DNA from: Pontibacter litorisediminis
GTDB taxonomy: Bacteria > Bacteroidota > Bacteroidia > Cytophagales > Hymenobacteraceae
Direction: 5' to 3'
Length of the DNA: 64,000 nucleotides
Assembly: GCF_029360645.1 (NCBI RefSeq)
Contig: NZ_JARDUA010000008.1
Coordinates: 161,089 to 225,088, forward strand
Below the pieces are notes generated by a model. The model was given only the letters and a program-made list of their open reading frames with translations, searched no databases and was not told the origin of the DNA. The translations under genes were made by a program, and so were the position numbers. The stretch's first letter is position 1, and each line of letters begins with the position of its first letter. Shown here piece by piece: positions 42,946 through 51,499 of this stretch.

Positions 42946-43105
42946 GTCTTTAAAAAAGTTATTGGTGTAAAGGGTGATGCTTTACGCTCTACAGACAATA
43001 GGCCTGTTGCTATGCTGTCGGTACAAGGTTTGCCTCATTTCCTGCTGATGCACTGCAGCGAAAGATCATCTCCAGGCGGGTACCGGTTTAGTATTCCCCT
43101 TTTTT

Positions 43106-43444
43106 TTACCGCCTGTGCCTGGTGTTCTTACCGGCATACTCCTGCGCCTCCAGCTGCAGCTCCGCCAAAGTCTTTTTCCGACCCTCTTTGATCCAGGCCT
43201 CTAATTCAGATTTGTAGAAGTAAAGCCGATTTCCTCTCTTGTTGGATGGTACCTGTCTGCTACTGACCTTCCTGTATAACGTGGTAACGGTCAGGTTTAG
43301 AAATGCTGCCGCCTGTTCAACAGTGAATATCTCTTCCACATTATGAGGGGGCTGTTTTTCCAATAGGAGCTGCTCAATCCGGCTTATTTTCTTATGCAGC
43401 TGGCAGATAGCTTGCGGGAGTTGCTCAAAAGTCAGTGTTTCCAT
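43106..43444 (-). CDS. Excisionase-like helix-turn-helix protein
   Basis: DNA-binding protein of 112 residues. Residues 1-35 are helical. Then a MerR/excisionase-type winged helix (HTH_17) is seen: FTVEQAAAFLNLTVTTLYRKV, in parts, followed by NKRGNRLYFYKSELEAWIKEG. The tail is basic. It is encoded 85 bp downstream of the integrase on the same strand and probably controls integration direction or integrase expression. Confidence 0.8.
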   Translation of the reverse strand: METLTFEQLPQAICQLHKKISRIEQLLLEKQPPHNVEEIFTVEQAAAFLNLTVTTLYRKVSSRQVPSNKRGNRLYFYKSELEAWIKEGRKKTLAELQLEAQEYAGKNTRHRR

Positions 43445-43529
43445 GGTGATTATAGTTTTGTTTCAGTAGTTTCATTCATAAGGTGCTATTGGCAAGCACG
43501 GGCCTCTCTAAAGTCAATGCAGCTGCAGG

Positions 43530-44687
43530 TCAGGATAAGTCGATCTGAATCCTGTCTGCTGCTTCCCGCTTTGAGCGGTCTACTACTTTTGCATATATCT
43601 GTGTGGTTTTCAGCTCACGGTGGCCCAGCAGTTTTGAAACCGTATAAATGTCGGTGCCGTGCGCTAGCTGCAGCGTAGCATAAGTATGACGGAAGCAATG
43701 AAAGGTGATGTATTTAGCGATGCCGGCTGCCTTCACCCAGGATCTCAGGATATCGTTGTTATAGGCAGAGTATGCCAAGCCATTGAAAACCACTGCCGTC
43801 GGATCTTCCCGTTCCCCCAATAATCGGAAAGCTTGTTCTGAGATGGGTAGCTTTTCGACTCCTTTTGTTTTTTGCTGTCGGAACTGAAGGTAGTGCCCTT
43901 CTGCCTGACTGTGCTGTATCTGGCCCCAGGTAAGCTGCTTTATATCTGAAAAACGCAACCCGGTCAGTGCTGAGAAGATGGCGGCACGTTTCAGAACAGG
44001 CAATGAGCATTCCGTATTGTAGAGCGCCTGCAGCTCTTCTAAGGTCAGATACTCGCGCTTCGTCTCCACAGGTTTAATGGATGCTATCTTAGCGTTTAGA
44101 TCTGTGGCTAAGAGATCCTCTTTGTAGGCTTGTCTTAAGGTAGCTTTTAACTTGTTAAAGTAGGAGAGGGCGGTATTAGAAGAAATCACCTTGGCTGTTT
44201 TTGCGCTGCACTGGCTGTTGTTCACTTTCTTTATTTTTCGCTGGCTCTTGGCATGGAGCAGGTAGTTTTTGTAATCGTTGCAGGCAGCCACTGTGAGCTC
44301 TGAAAGTCTGAGGTTCTCAGGAAAGAACTCCTCGAGGTAAAATAGAGAGCTTTGCCAGTTTCCGCTGTTGGATCCGCTTCGCTTGGAGACCTGCTCTTTA
44401 TAGTAGTCTATAAGTGTTGTGTTTCTTCTGGCGGAGGATAGAAATCCATACCTCATGCTTTGCACATCTAATTGGCGCTTGGCCCTGATATGTTCGGCTA
44501 AGGTTAATGTTTCCCTGTTGTGGTGCTTGTCAAGTTGGTTCCTCGGCTTGTCAAAAACGTACAGGCGCAGAAACTCCCGTCGTGTCAGTTTCCCTGTATC
44601 CGGATGTGGAATGGGCGGGTAGTAGTCCAGGTAAAGCGTGTGACGTCCCTTCGACATTGGCTTGCGGCGTAGTGTTACTTTCGTCAT
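43530..44687 (-). CDS. Tyrosine recombinase / phage-type integrase
   Basis: Site-specific recombinase of 385 residues. N-terminal arm-binding domain (TLRRKPMSKGRHTLYLDYYPPI-like start), a SAM-like core-binding domain (NWQSSLFYLEEFFPENLRLSELTV, in parts), then the catalytic domain with Arg in ALTGLRFSDIKQLTW, His-x-x-Arg in HCFRHTYAT, His in LLGHRELKTTQ and the nucleophile Tyr in IYAKVVDRSKR. All catalytic residues are present, so it may be active. It resembles integrases of Bacteroidota conjugative or mobilisable elements, yet no mobilisation, transfer or cargo gene is present here. Lower G+C than the rhamnose genes supports foreign origin. Confidence 0.9.
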   Translation of the reverse strand: MTKVTLRRKPMSKGRHTLYLDYYPPIPHPDTGKLTRREFLRLYVFDKPRNQLDKHHNRETLTLAEHIRAKRQLDVQSMRYGFLSSARRNTTLIDYYKEQVSKRSGSNSGNWQSSLFYLEEFFPENLRLSELTVAACNDYKNYLLHAKSQRKIKKVNNSQCSAKTAKVISSNTALSYFNKLKATLRQAYKEDLLATDLNAKIASIKPVETKREYLTLEELQALYNTECSLPVLKRAAIFSALTGLRFSDIKQLTWGQIQHSQAEGHYLQFRQQKTKGVEKLPISEQAFRLLGEREDPTAVVFNGLAYSAYNNDILRSWVKAAGIAKYITFHCFRHTYATLQLAHGTDIYTVSKLLGHRELKTTQIYAKVVDRSKREAADRIQIDLS

Positions 44688-45234
44688 CAGAGCAATAAAT
44701 TTGTTTTCAAATCATCACAATATAGTTAGTAGTCCCTCGGCCCTCAGGCCCTCCACCTGTCTGTGCTTCACCTGACGTGCAGCTGATCGCTGCTTGTACA
44801 GCTTTCAGTCGGGCCTTAGGAGAGTACCTGGCAAAAGCCTCTTCCCTATGCTTTACCACGTTAGTTTGTTTATGCATTCCTTCTCACTGTACTGGAAATT
44901 TACTTTTATGCTAATATTGAAGCTCATAATCAATTGGCACTGCTAGTGGAGACAGCGTAGAATTAGTGTTAAATAAATCAAACAATTACACCTGTTTTCA
45001 GTACTGATGCACAACTACTGATACTTTTTTATGCTTTTAATACACAGCAAGCATGTGTTGAAAAAAGGTTTTTGCGTTCATGACTCTCCTTGCCTCATTG
45101 CGTCTGTGGTTTTCATAGAAGTGAAGCCAGGTAAACACCAGTAAGTAAGCTTACCGGTTTCAGCATGAGGTAAAGCTGGGTTGAACCCTATGTACAGCAT
45201 CTACCGGTTTATGGGCACTTGCTAGCTTCTTACT
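44688..45234. other. Gap inside integrase module, no gene seen
   Basis: About 550 bp between the integrase start and the HTH gene end. No frame with recognisable coding character, no tRNA and no clear repeat. It probably holds the integrase promoter and perhaps the recombination site, but none can be pointed out. Confidence 0.4.
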
Positions 45235-45822
45235 TTAACCTTTCTCAACTGATGGTCCTGCTGAAGGATTAAGTATGCGATCGATCGCTGACTTTGGTAT
45301 ATAAGCATGTTTCCCTTTTTTGTACTTCGGGATATTGTTGCGAATAACCACCTCATAAAGGGCTTTCTCTGAAATACCGTAAACCTTCTGTGCTTCGGTC
45401 ATCGTATAGCAGTCTTCTATCGGTGTTTGGCTTTTGAATGACTCCTGTTGCTTTGCCACCGAAGGCTGGTTTTGCTCGAAGAGTTGATCAAGATCGACGC
45501 GCTTAATAATGGTACGCCTTCCAATTTTCACTGCCACTAATTCTCCTGCCTTGATGGCTCTCCAGACAGTCCACCGGCTAAGCCCTAGTAGTTGGCAAGC
45601 TTCTGAGATATTCAGAAACTCTTTAGCCTTCAACTCTACTATGGGTTTTAGCCTTGTAGTTTTAGTTTCTTCATTGCTCGTCTGAATTTTCGCTTGCTTT
45701 TGCCTCGCTTTATAGGCACGCTTCGCACAGTTATCGCTGCAGTACTGTGTAACTGTCGTCTTGGCTATGAAATTATTTCCGCAGTGCTGACAGATCCGCT
45801 CTATTCTAATATTGGAGCTCAT
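45235..45822 (-). CDS. Zinc-finger and double helix-turn-helix DNA-binding protein
   Basis: Protein of 195 residues. An N-terminal four-Cys zinc finger (CQHCGNNF, YCSDNCAKRAYKARQ) is followed by two excisionase-type winged helices: LNISEACQLLGLSRWTVWRAI with VKIGRRTIIKRVDLDQLF, and YTMTEAQKVYGISEKALYEVV with GKHAYIPKSAIDRIL. It accompanies tyrosine integrases in Bacteroidota elements and probably acts as a regulator or recombination accessory factor. Six 10-bp repeats start at its own initiation codon, suggesting autoregulation. Confidence 0.75.
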   Translation of the reverse strand: MSSNIRIERICQHCGNNFIAKTTVTQYCSDNCAKRAYKARQKQAKIQTSNEETKTTRLKPIVELKAKEFLNISEACQLLGLSRWTVWRAIKAGELVAVKIGRRTIIKRVDLDQLFEQNQPSVAKQQESFKSQTPIEDCYTMTEAQKVYGISEKALYEVVIRNNIPKYKKGKHAYIPKSAIDRILNPSAGPSVEKG

Positions 45823-45880
45823 GTTGCTTGATGTAGCTTGATGTTGCTAAAGGTAGCTAGATGTTGCTATATGTTGCAAG
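45821..45880. repeat. Six 10-bp direct repeats (iteron-like) at the HTH gene start
   Basis: Six consecutive decamers with exact period: ATGTTGCTTG, ATGTAGCTTG, ATGTTGCTAA, AGGTAGCTAG, ATGTTGCTAT, ATGTTGCAAG. Consensus ATGTTGCTWG. The array overlaps the start codon of the HTH gene (CAT at 45820-45822 on this strand) and runs through its upstream region. A period of one helical turn puts all units on one face of the DNA, as for cooperative protein binding. Confidence 0.85.
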
Positions 45881-45995
45881 ATTTCTCCCGAAAATAAGAT
45901 TTAGAGGCACGATGAGAGGATGGGGTACAAGCTAGGTACAGATATAGTAACAATAGTGTATTAGTAAAGTTCTATCAGGGGTAGGTTTTAGATGT

Positions 45996-46030
45996 AAAAA
46001 AGCCCCTAAACATTTGTTTTAGGGGCTTTT
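45996..46030 (-). terminator. Intrinsic terminator after mnmE
   Basis: Stem AAAAGCCCCTAAA (45998-46010) / TTTAGGGGCTTTT (46018-46030). On the - strand it is followed by a T-run. It lies 33 bp beyond the mnmE stop and is fairly symmetric, so it could also act on + transcripts. Confidence 0.85.
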
Positions 46031-46062
46031 AATGCAATTTGCTATAAAGTTGATGGAGGTTC

Positions 46063-47439
46063 TTACTTGCCGATGCAGAACTTGGTAAAGATGTTGTCCA
46101 GCAAATCATCTGTGGTGATCTCCCCTGTGATTTCACCCAAACTGTACAGCGCTCTGCGGATATCAGCCGCTACCAAATCGCCGCTCATGCCCAATCCAAG
46201 CCCGTTAAGCACATCGTCCAGCGCCTCGTATGTTTTATTAAGGCTGTCCACGTGGCGCAGATTTGTTACGATGGTCTGGCTTTGGGTATTCAGTTTGCCC
46301 AGGTTTACTTTCTCTACCAGCGCCTGTTTCAAATCATCCAAATTGGCCCCCTCGGCAGCGGAGATCTGCACCAGCCCATCTATACTTGCAAAAGCCGCTA
46401 GTTTCTCTGGTGATGCCTGATCAATTTTGTTGGCCACGGCTACCAAAGGCAGCTTCTTCGGGTTCAGCCTCTCGAGCTCTGCCTGTACTTCAGTTGCTGA
46501 TACTTCAGTAATGTCGAACAGGTAAATGATGAGCGAAGATTGGCTCAACTTCTGCATGGTACGCTCCACGCCGATGGCCTCCACTTTATCCGTCGTCTCC
46601 CGCAAACCAGCCGTGTCGATAAAGCGGAAGGTGATACCTTCAATATTGATCTCGTCCTCAATGAAGTCGCGGGTAGTGCCTGGCACATCCGAAACGATGG
46701 CTTTCTCCTCGTTCAACAGTTTGTTGAGCAGGGTAGATTTGCCGGCATTGGGTTTGCCCACAATCACGGTTGGCACCCCGTTTTTAATCACATTGCCTAG
46801 CTCAAACGACTTCAGCAGTTCCCGGATGATGTGCTGAATGTTGTTTATGAGCGAGCGCAGCTGCTCACGGTCGGCGAACTCTACGTCTTCTTCTCCAAAG
46901 TCCAGCTCCAGTTCTATCATCGAGGCAAAGTGCACCAACTCGGCCCGCAGGCGCCTGATCTCCTGCGAAAAGCCGCCGCGCATCTGCTTAATGGCCACTT
47001 CATGCGACAGGGCCGAGTCAGAGGAGATGAGGTCGGCTACAGCCTCGGCCTGCGCCAGATCAAATTGCCCGTTCAGGAAGGCACGCTTGGTGAACTCTCC
47101 GGCATTAGCCAACCGGGCACCCTTCTTCAGAAGCAGCTTCACGATCTGCTGCACGATGAAATCAGAGCCGTGGCAGGAGATCTCCACCACATTCTCTTTG
47201 GTGTAAGAGTGAGGCGCCACAAACAGCGACACCAGCACCTCGTCCAGCACTTTATCCTCGTCCCGGATGGTGCCGAAATGGATGGTGTGGCTGGCCTGCT
47301 TGGCTAGGTCTTTCCCTTTGAAAACGGAGTTGGTGATATGGATAGCCTCCGGACCCGACAAGCGAATCACGGCAATGGCGCCAACGCCTGGGGCGGTAGC
47401 GACGGCTACAATGGTATCGGTATTGGTGTGGTGGATCAA
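46063..47439 (-). CDS. mnmE: tRNA uridine-5-carboxymethylaminomethyl GTPase
   Basis: GTPase that, with MnmG, modifies the wobble uridine of several tRNAs. 458 residues from a TTG start (IHHTNTDTIVAVATAPG), which matches the family N-terminus; no better ATG exists. N-terminal tetrahydrofolate-binding domain (GEFTKRAFLNGQFDLAQAEA), then the G domain with Walker A GKPNAGKST, FIDTAGLRETTDKVE and NKID, and the invariant C-terminal FCIGK. A complete housekeeping gene; the integrase module lies directly beyond its 3' end. Confidence 0.96.
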   Translation of the reverse strand: MIHHTNTDTIVAVATAPGVGAIAVIRLSGPEAIHITNSVFKGKDLAKQASHTIHFGTIRDEDKVLDEVLVSLFVAPHSYTKENVVEISCHGSDFIVQQIVKLLLKKGARLANAGEFTKRAFLNGQFDLAQAEAVADLISSDSALSHEVAIKQMRGGFSQEIRRLRAELVHFASMIELELDFGEEDVEFADREQLRSLINNIQHIIRELLKSFELGNVIKNGVPTVIVGKPNAGKSTLLNKLLNEEKAIVSDVPGTTRDFIEDEINIEGITFRFIDTAGLRETTDKVEAIGVERTMQKLSQSSLIIYLFDITEVSATEVQAELERLNPKKLPLVAVANKIDQASPEKLAAFASIDGLVQISAAEGANLDDLKQALVEKVNLGKLNTQSQTIVTNLRHVDSLNKTYEALDDVLNGLGLGMSGDLVAADIRRALYSLGEITGEITTDDLLDNIFTKFCIGK

Positions 47440-47594
47440 TTCAGGTATAAATTATTTGCGCTGCAAAAGTACGGATAATTGTCTGAACCTATAAACAGGG
47501 CTCTTACCCCAAAGATTTACAGGAGGAGATGATAAGCAGGATGATATTAAATCAGGGTTTTACAGTCCTGTCCACACAGCGTGCTTGTTAAACT

Positions 47595-48185
47595 TTACTT
47601 CTGCTTCTCGTACTCCTGAAAGTTCATCGACTTATGATGGTTCTCGCCGAAGTAACGCAGTATCTTCGAAAAGGTCTTGGCGTCAAGGTAACCGGGTACA
47701 GGGGCCAGCATGTTCATTTTCTCGTCCAGATACACGGTAGTGGGGTAGCTCATCTGGCCCTGCAGCAGCGCCACCGCCAACTCATGCGACCTATATTCGT
47801 CTTTATACTTAAATGTTTGGCCCTTTAGAGTAATGGGTTCTTTGCCTTCGGCGTCCAGCTTTACAGGGTAGAAATGCTTATTCACCAACTCCACTACCTT
47901 AGGGTCGGTAAACGTGCTTTTATCCATTTTCTTGCACCAGCCGCACCAGTCGGTGTATACATCGATCACAATCTTTCGGGGCTCCTTCTTCATGCGTGCG
48001 GCAGCCTGTTCTATGGTTAGCCACTTTATTCCCTCTGCTTTGTTATCCGTGTATCCAAAAGAAGTTAATTGTGCTGGTGTTGCATCTGTGGCCAAAGTCT
48101 GTGTGCTGGCAGATGTGTTGCTGTCGGAACAGCCAGAGAAAAGGGCTAGGGCAAGAACCGGAAGTATAGCTGCTTTCTTTAACAT
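47595..48185 (-). CDS. Thioredoxin-like lipoprotein
   Basis: Exported thiol-disulfide protein of 196 residues with signal peptide and lipobox (ALFSGC). The fold starts at KIVIDVYTDWCGWCKKMDKSTF, with active-site CGWC, and has the cis-Pro loop MSYPTTVYLDE. This is the thioredoxin_7/DUF255-like branch used for envelope protein reduction or disulfide handling. Monocistronic between mnmE and the metal transporter. Confidence 0.85.
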   Translation of the reverse strand: MLKKAAILPVLALALFSGCSDSNTSASTQTLATDATPAQLTSFGYTDNKAEGIKWLTIEQAAARMKKEPRKIVIDVYTDWCGWCKKMDKSTFTDPKVVELVNKHFYPVKLDAEGKEPITLKGQTFKYKDEYRSHELAVALLQGQMSYPTTVYLDEKMNMLAPVPGYLDAKTFSKILRYFGENHHKSMNFQEYEKQK

Positions 48186-48256
48186 GGTTTGGGGTGGTAG
48201 GGTGTGTTTAGGTTTAGGTTACTGCATAACAGGAGAGGCAAAGTATAAATTCCTGC

Positions 48257-49135
48257 TTAATGCTGCACAGGTTGCAACTGTCTTCTTTTAATCAGCAAAC
48301 CCCGGGTAGGGGAGAACAGAAACGCCAGCATAAACTCAATGCCTGTAACGGTGGCAATAGCCCCGGCAATGGAGCCGTCTATCCAAACCGCCAGGTAGTA
48401 GCCGCCCACGGAGGCAAGTATACCGGCTACCACCGAGAGCAGCAGCATGGTTTTAAAGTTGTCGGTGAGCAGGTAAGCCGTGGCCGGAGGGGCCACCAGC
48501 AGCGCCACCACGAGTATGGCGCCCACCGATTCAAAAGAGGCCACCGTGGTAAGAGACACAGCCGTCATGAGGGAGTAGTACCATACGGAGGTAGAGATGC
48601 CAACCGCCGCTGCGTAGGCCGGATCGAAGGTGGTCAGGAAAAGCTCCTTGTACCCCAGCACAATGAACAGTATGATCAGTAGGGTAACCACCCCAAGCGT
48701 CCAGACGGTGCGGGGGCCGAGGCTCAGGCCGCCGTCTATGATCCAAAGATCCAATGGCACATAGGCAATCTCGCCGTACAGCACGCAGTCCTGGTCGAGG
48801 TCTACCTGGCCGGCAAACACGGAGATAAGTATAATGCCAATGGCAAAGAGCCAGGTAAAGGTAACGCCAATGGAGGCATCGGCCTGCACACGGGCATAGC
48901 GATGGAAGAACTCGATCAAGAAAGTGGTTAACACACCCAGCAGGCCGGCACCAATCAGCATTGGCACCGTCTCCCTGGAACCGGTGAACAGGAAGGCAAC
49001 CACGATGCCTGGCAGTACGGCATGGGAAATCGCGTCGCCGACCATGGCCATGCGGCGCAGGATAAGGTAGCAGCCCAGCAGGCTACAGCAGGTGGCTACC
49101 AACGATCCGGTAAGTATGATCCAAAAGGCGTTCAC
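48257..49135 (-). CDS. Mn/Zn/Fe-type ABC transporter permease (second)
   Basis: Inner-membrane permease of the ABC-3 (ZnuB/MntB/TroD) family, 292 residues with about eight hydrophobic helices. Typical blocks: LILRRMAMVGDAISHAVLPGIV and SFESVGAILVVALLVAPPATAYLL. Last gene of the - strand importer operon. It has no C-terminal regulatory domain, unlike the other permease. Confidence 0.9.
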   Translation of the reverse strand: MNAFWIILTGSLVATCCSLLGCYLILRRMAMVGDAISHAVLPGIVVAFLFTGSRETVPMLIGAGLLGVLTTFLIEFFHRYARVQADASIGVTFTWLFAIGIILISVFAGQVDLDQDCVLYGEIAYVPLDLWIIDGGLSLGPRTVWTLGVVTLLIILFIVLGYKELFLTTFDPAYAAAVGISTSVWYYSLMTAVSLTTVASFESVGAILVVALLVAPPATAYLLTDNFKTMLLLSVVAGILASVGGYYLAVWIDGSIAGAIATVTGIEFMLAFLFSPTRGLLIKRRQLQPVQH

Positions 49136-49194
49136 AATACTAAATTGTTTTATTGGTGATAACTAGATTGTTGACAGACGAATTTGGCGGCGTT

Positions 49195-49235
49195 CAACTC
49201 TCTAACTCTTTATATCTCTAACTCCCAAACTTTCC
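49195..49235. repeat. CTAACTC-type intergenic repeat, copy 1
   Basis: Degenerate direct repeats of AACTC/CTAACTC between the two permease genes, including AACTCCCAAACT at 49220-49231, which recurs exactly at 50676-50687. Confidence 0.5.
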
Positions 49236-50519
49236 TCACGGTATCCGGGTGCTGTGCGGGTCGAGGACAGGAAATCCGAGCTCTTCCATTAGTCGCTGTT
49301 CCAGTTCCGGGGTGATGATGTGCTCTATCGTTTCGGCATCCTCGTGCACGTGGTCTGAGGCCAGGTTCAGGTACTGCGTAAGGTATAGCTCCCAAAGGCG
49401 GTGCAGCCTCACTACCCGCTCACCCCGCCGCTGGCCCTGCGCCGTGAGCTGCCACCCTTCAGGTGTTTTTTCGATATAGCCTTGTTTCCGGAGCTTGCCA
49501 AGGCCAACGTTCGCCTGTTTTTTAGGAATGGCTCTTCTTTGCAGGATTTCCTGCAGCGTGTGTGGCAGCTGAAAGTTCTGCTTCGTTTCCCCCAGCTGGT
49601 ACAGCAGCTTCAGCAGGTTCTCTTCAAGTATAAGTGTTTTGTTGCGGCGCTGGCGCAGCAGCCGGGAGACCCAGCCCTTGTTCGGGGCAAAGGCAAAAGA
49701 TACGATGGCGATCATTGAGACGATCAGTACGATCCAGGGGCCGGTGGGCATGGCGGGTGCGGTATAAGACACAAAGGCCCCGGACACGCCTGAAAACGCC
49801 CCAATCAAAGCAGCCAGCACCAGCATCAGGCTTAGCCTGTCGGTCCAGAAGCGGGCAGCTGCGGCCGGCGTAATGAGCATAGCCGCCATCAGCACCACCC
49901 CAACCGCCTGTATACCCACCACTACCGCAAAAACGGTGAGGGTGGTAAGTAACAGCTCCAGTGCCCGCACCGGGTAGCCAATGGTCTTGGCGTAGGCTTG
50001 GTCGAAGCAGAGCAGGGTAAGTTCTTTATAGAAGAGGAGTGTGGTAATCAGCAGCAGCACCGCCACAAGACTAAAGGCAATCAGGTCCTCACCAACCAGC
50101 GAAGCAGCCTTGCCAAACAGAAACTTGTCCAGCCCGCTTTGCGCGGCGTTACCCGAGTGCTGAATGGCCGTGAGTAAAAGTATCCCGATGCCGAAAAACA
50201 CGGAAAGCACCAGGCCAATGGCCGTGTCTTCCTTGATACGGGAGCGTGAGGTGATAAAATCTATGGTGACAAGGGAGAGCCAACCCGTGATGAAAGCCCC
50301 CAGCAGAAGTATAAACGGGTTTTTGGTGCCCGAAAGTATAAACGCCAGACAAACTCCCGGCAGCACGGCGTGTGCCACGGCATCGCCCACCAGCGCCCGC
50401 TTGCGCAGCAGCGTAAAGCAGCCTACCACGGCCGAACTGGTAGCCAGCAGCACAGAGCCAAGCGTAACATAGCGAATGTTGGCGTCTGCAAATGAAAAGA
50501 ACTCAAAAAACTCGTTCAT
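49236..50519 (-). CDS. ABC-3 metal permease fused to DtxR-like domain
   Basis: Membrane subunit of 427 residues. Residues 1-290 are an ABC-3 permease (LLRKRALVGDAVAHAVLPGV, QAVGVVLMAAMLITPAAAARF). From about residue 300 a cytoplasmic tail resembles a DtxR-family regulator: a winged-helix part (PHTLQEILQRRAIPKKQANVG, LRKQGYIEKTPEGWQLTAQG, in parts) and a dimerisation or metal-binding part (RVVRLHRLWELYL, LASDHVHEDAETIEHIITPELEQRL). The tail keeps metal-ligand-type residues (His and Glu in HVHEDAE). It may sense metal and gate the transporter or act on DNA near the membrane. Confidence 0.88.
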   Translation of the reverse strand: MNEFFEFFSFADANIRYVTLGSVLLATSSAVVGCFTLLRKRALVGDAVAHAVLPGVCLAFILSGTKNPFILLLGAFITGWLSLVTIDFITSRSRIKEDTAIGLVLSVFFGIGILLLTAIQHSGNAAQSGLDKFLFGKAASLVGEDLIAFSLVAVLLLITTLLFYKELTLLCFDQAYAKTIGYPVRALELLLTTLTVFAVVVGIQAVGVVLMAAMLITPAAAARFWTDRLSLMLVLAALIGAFSGVSGAFVSYTAPAMPTGPWIVLIVSMIAIVSFAFAPNKGWVSRLLRQRRNKTLILEENLLKLLYQLGETKQNFQLPHTLQEILQRRAIPKKQANVGLGKLRKQGYIEKTPEGWQLTAQGQRRGERVVRLHRLWELYLTQYLNLASDHVHEDAETIEHIITPELEQRLMEELGFPVLDPHSTRIP

Positions 50520-50658
50520 GCTGCTCTTAAATGGTTAAATCAGGTTTGGAGGATTTAGAAGGATACATGGGATGAGATTGTTAAATGCTGATGAACAGGA
50601 ATCATGTCTTCTGGTTTTCTAACTGTGAGGCGCCAGGTAATACATTTCTACAGCGTTG

Positions 50659-50700
50659 TAACTCCTAAACCCTCCAACTCCCAAACTCTTTAACTCTCTC
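50659..50700. repeat. CTAACTC-type intergenic repeat, copy 2
   Basis: Second stretch of the same degenerate unit, with the shared AACTCCCAAACT at 50676-50687, just ahead of the ATPase stop. The gap 50520-50698 otherwise shows no gene. Confidence 0.5.
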
Positions 50701-51487
50701 AGCTTTCCCTTGACGGAAATTCCTGTTTGCGCAGCAGCTCGCCCACTTTGGTGAGAACTGTCAGCTTGCCGCCGTAGGTTTGCTCCAGCAATTGCTGCGT
50801 GAGCACCTGCTCGGTAGGGCCGGAGGCCACCAGGCGCATGTTCAGCAGCACCACCCAGTCAAAATACTCGGTGGCCGACTGCAGGTCGTGGTGCACCACG
50901 ATCACGGTCTTGCCCTGCTCGCGCATGGTGCGCAGGAGTTCGATAATGGCCGTTTCGGTGGCGATGTCTACCCCGGCAAACGGCTCGTCCATGAAATAGA
51001 TGTCGGCATTCTGCGCCAGGGCACGAGCCAGAAACACACGCTGCTGCTGCCCCCCGGAGAGCTGGGAGATCTGGCGGGTGGCATAGCCCTGCATCCCCAC
51101 TTTCTGCAGCGCGTCCATGGCGGCATCTTTATCGGCTTTGCGCGGGCGCTTAAACAGGCCCAGCTTGCCGTAGCTGCCCATCAGCACCACGTCGAACACC
51201 GAGGCCGGAAAATCCCAATCCACCGACTCTCGCTGGGGCACGTAGCTGATGCGGTTGCGCACCTCGCTTATCGGCTTGTCAAAAATCCTGACGTAGCCGC
51301 TGCCGGCCGGCAGCAGGTCCATCATCGCCTTTATCAGCGTAGACTTTCCTGCACCGTTCGGCCCGATCACGCCCACCAGCGCGCCTGCAGGCAAGGTCAG
51401 GTCGATGCCCCACAGCACGGGCTTGCGGTCGTAACTTACCGTCAGGTCGTGCACTTCTACTACCGGGTTCTCTACTTGGAGTATCAT
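50699..51487 (-). CDS. ABC transporter ATP-binding protein (Mn/Zn/Fe type)
   Basis: ATPase of the metal importer, 262 residues. Walker A GPNGAGKST, Q-loop YVPQRESVDWDFP (the typical sequence of manganese/zinc family ATPases), signature LSGGQQQR, Walker B DIYFMDEPF, and switch His in VVHHDL. Encoded between the binding protein and the first permease. Confidence 0.94.
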   Translation of the reverse strand: MILQVENPVVEVHDLTVSYDRKPVLWGIDLTLPAGALVGVIGPNGAGKSTLIKAMMDLLPAGSGYVRIFDKPISEVRNRISYVPQRESVDWDFPASVFDVVLMGSYGKLGLFKRPRKADKDAAMDALQKVGMQGYATRQISQLSGGQQQRVFLARALAQNADIYFMDEPFAGVDIATETAIIELLRTMREQGKTVIVVHHDLQSATEYFDWVVLLNMRLVASGPTEQVLTQQLLEQTYGGKLTVLTKVGELLRKQEFPSRES

Positions 51488-51499
51488 CTGTTAATACGT

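Noticed and set aside
45821..45880. CRISPR array
   Set aside because: Units are 10 bp with no spacers and no cas genes nearby.
44688..46060. tRNA gene as integration target
   Set aside because: No cloverleaf-like sequence or T-loop motif was found near the integrase.
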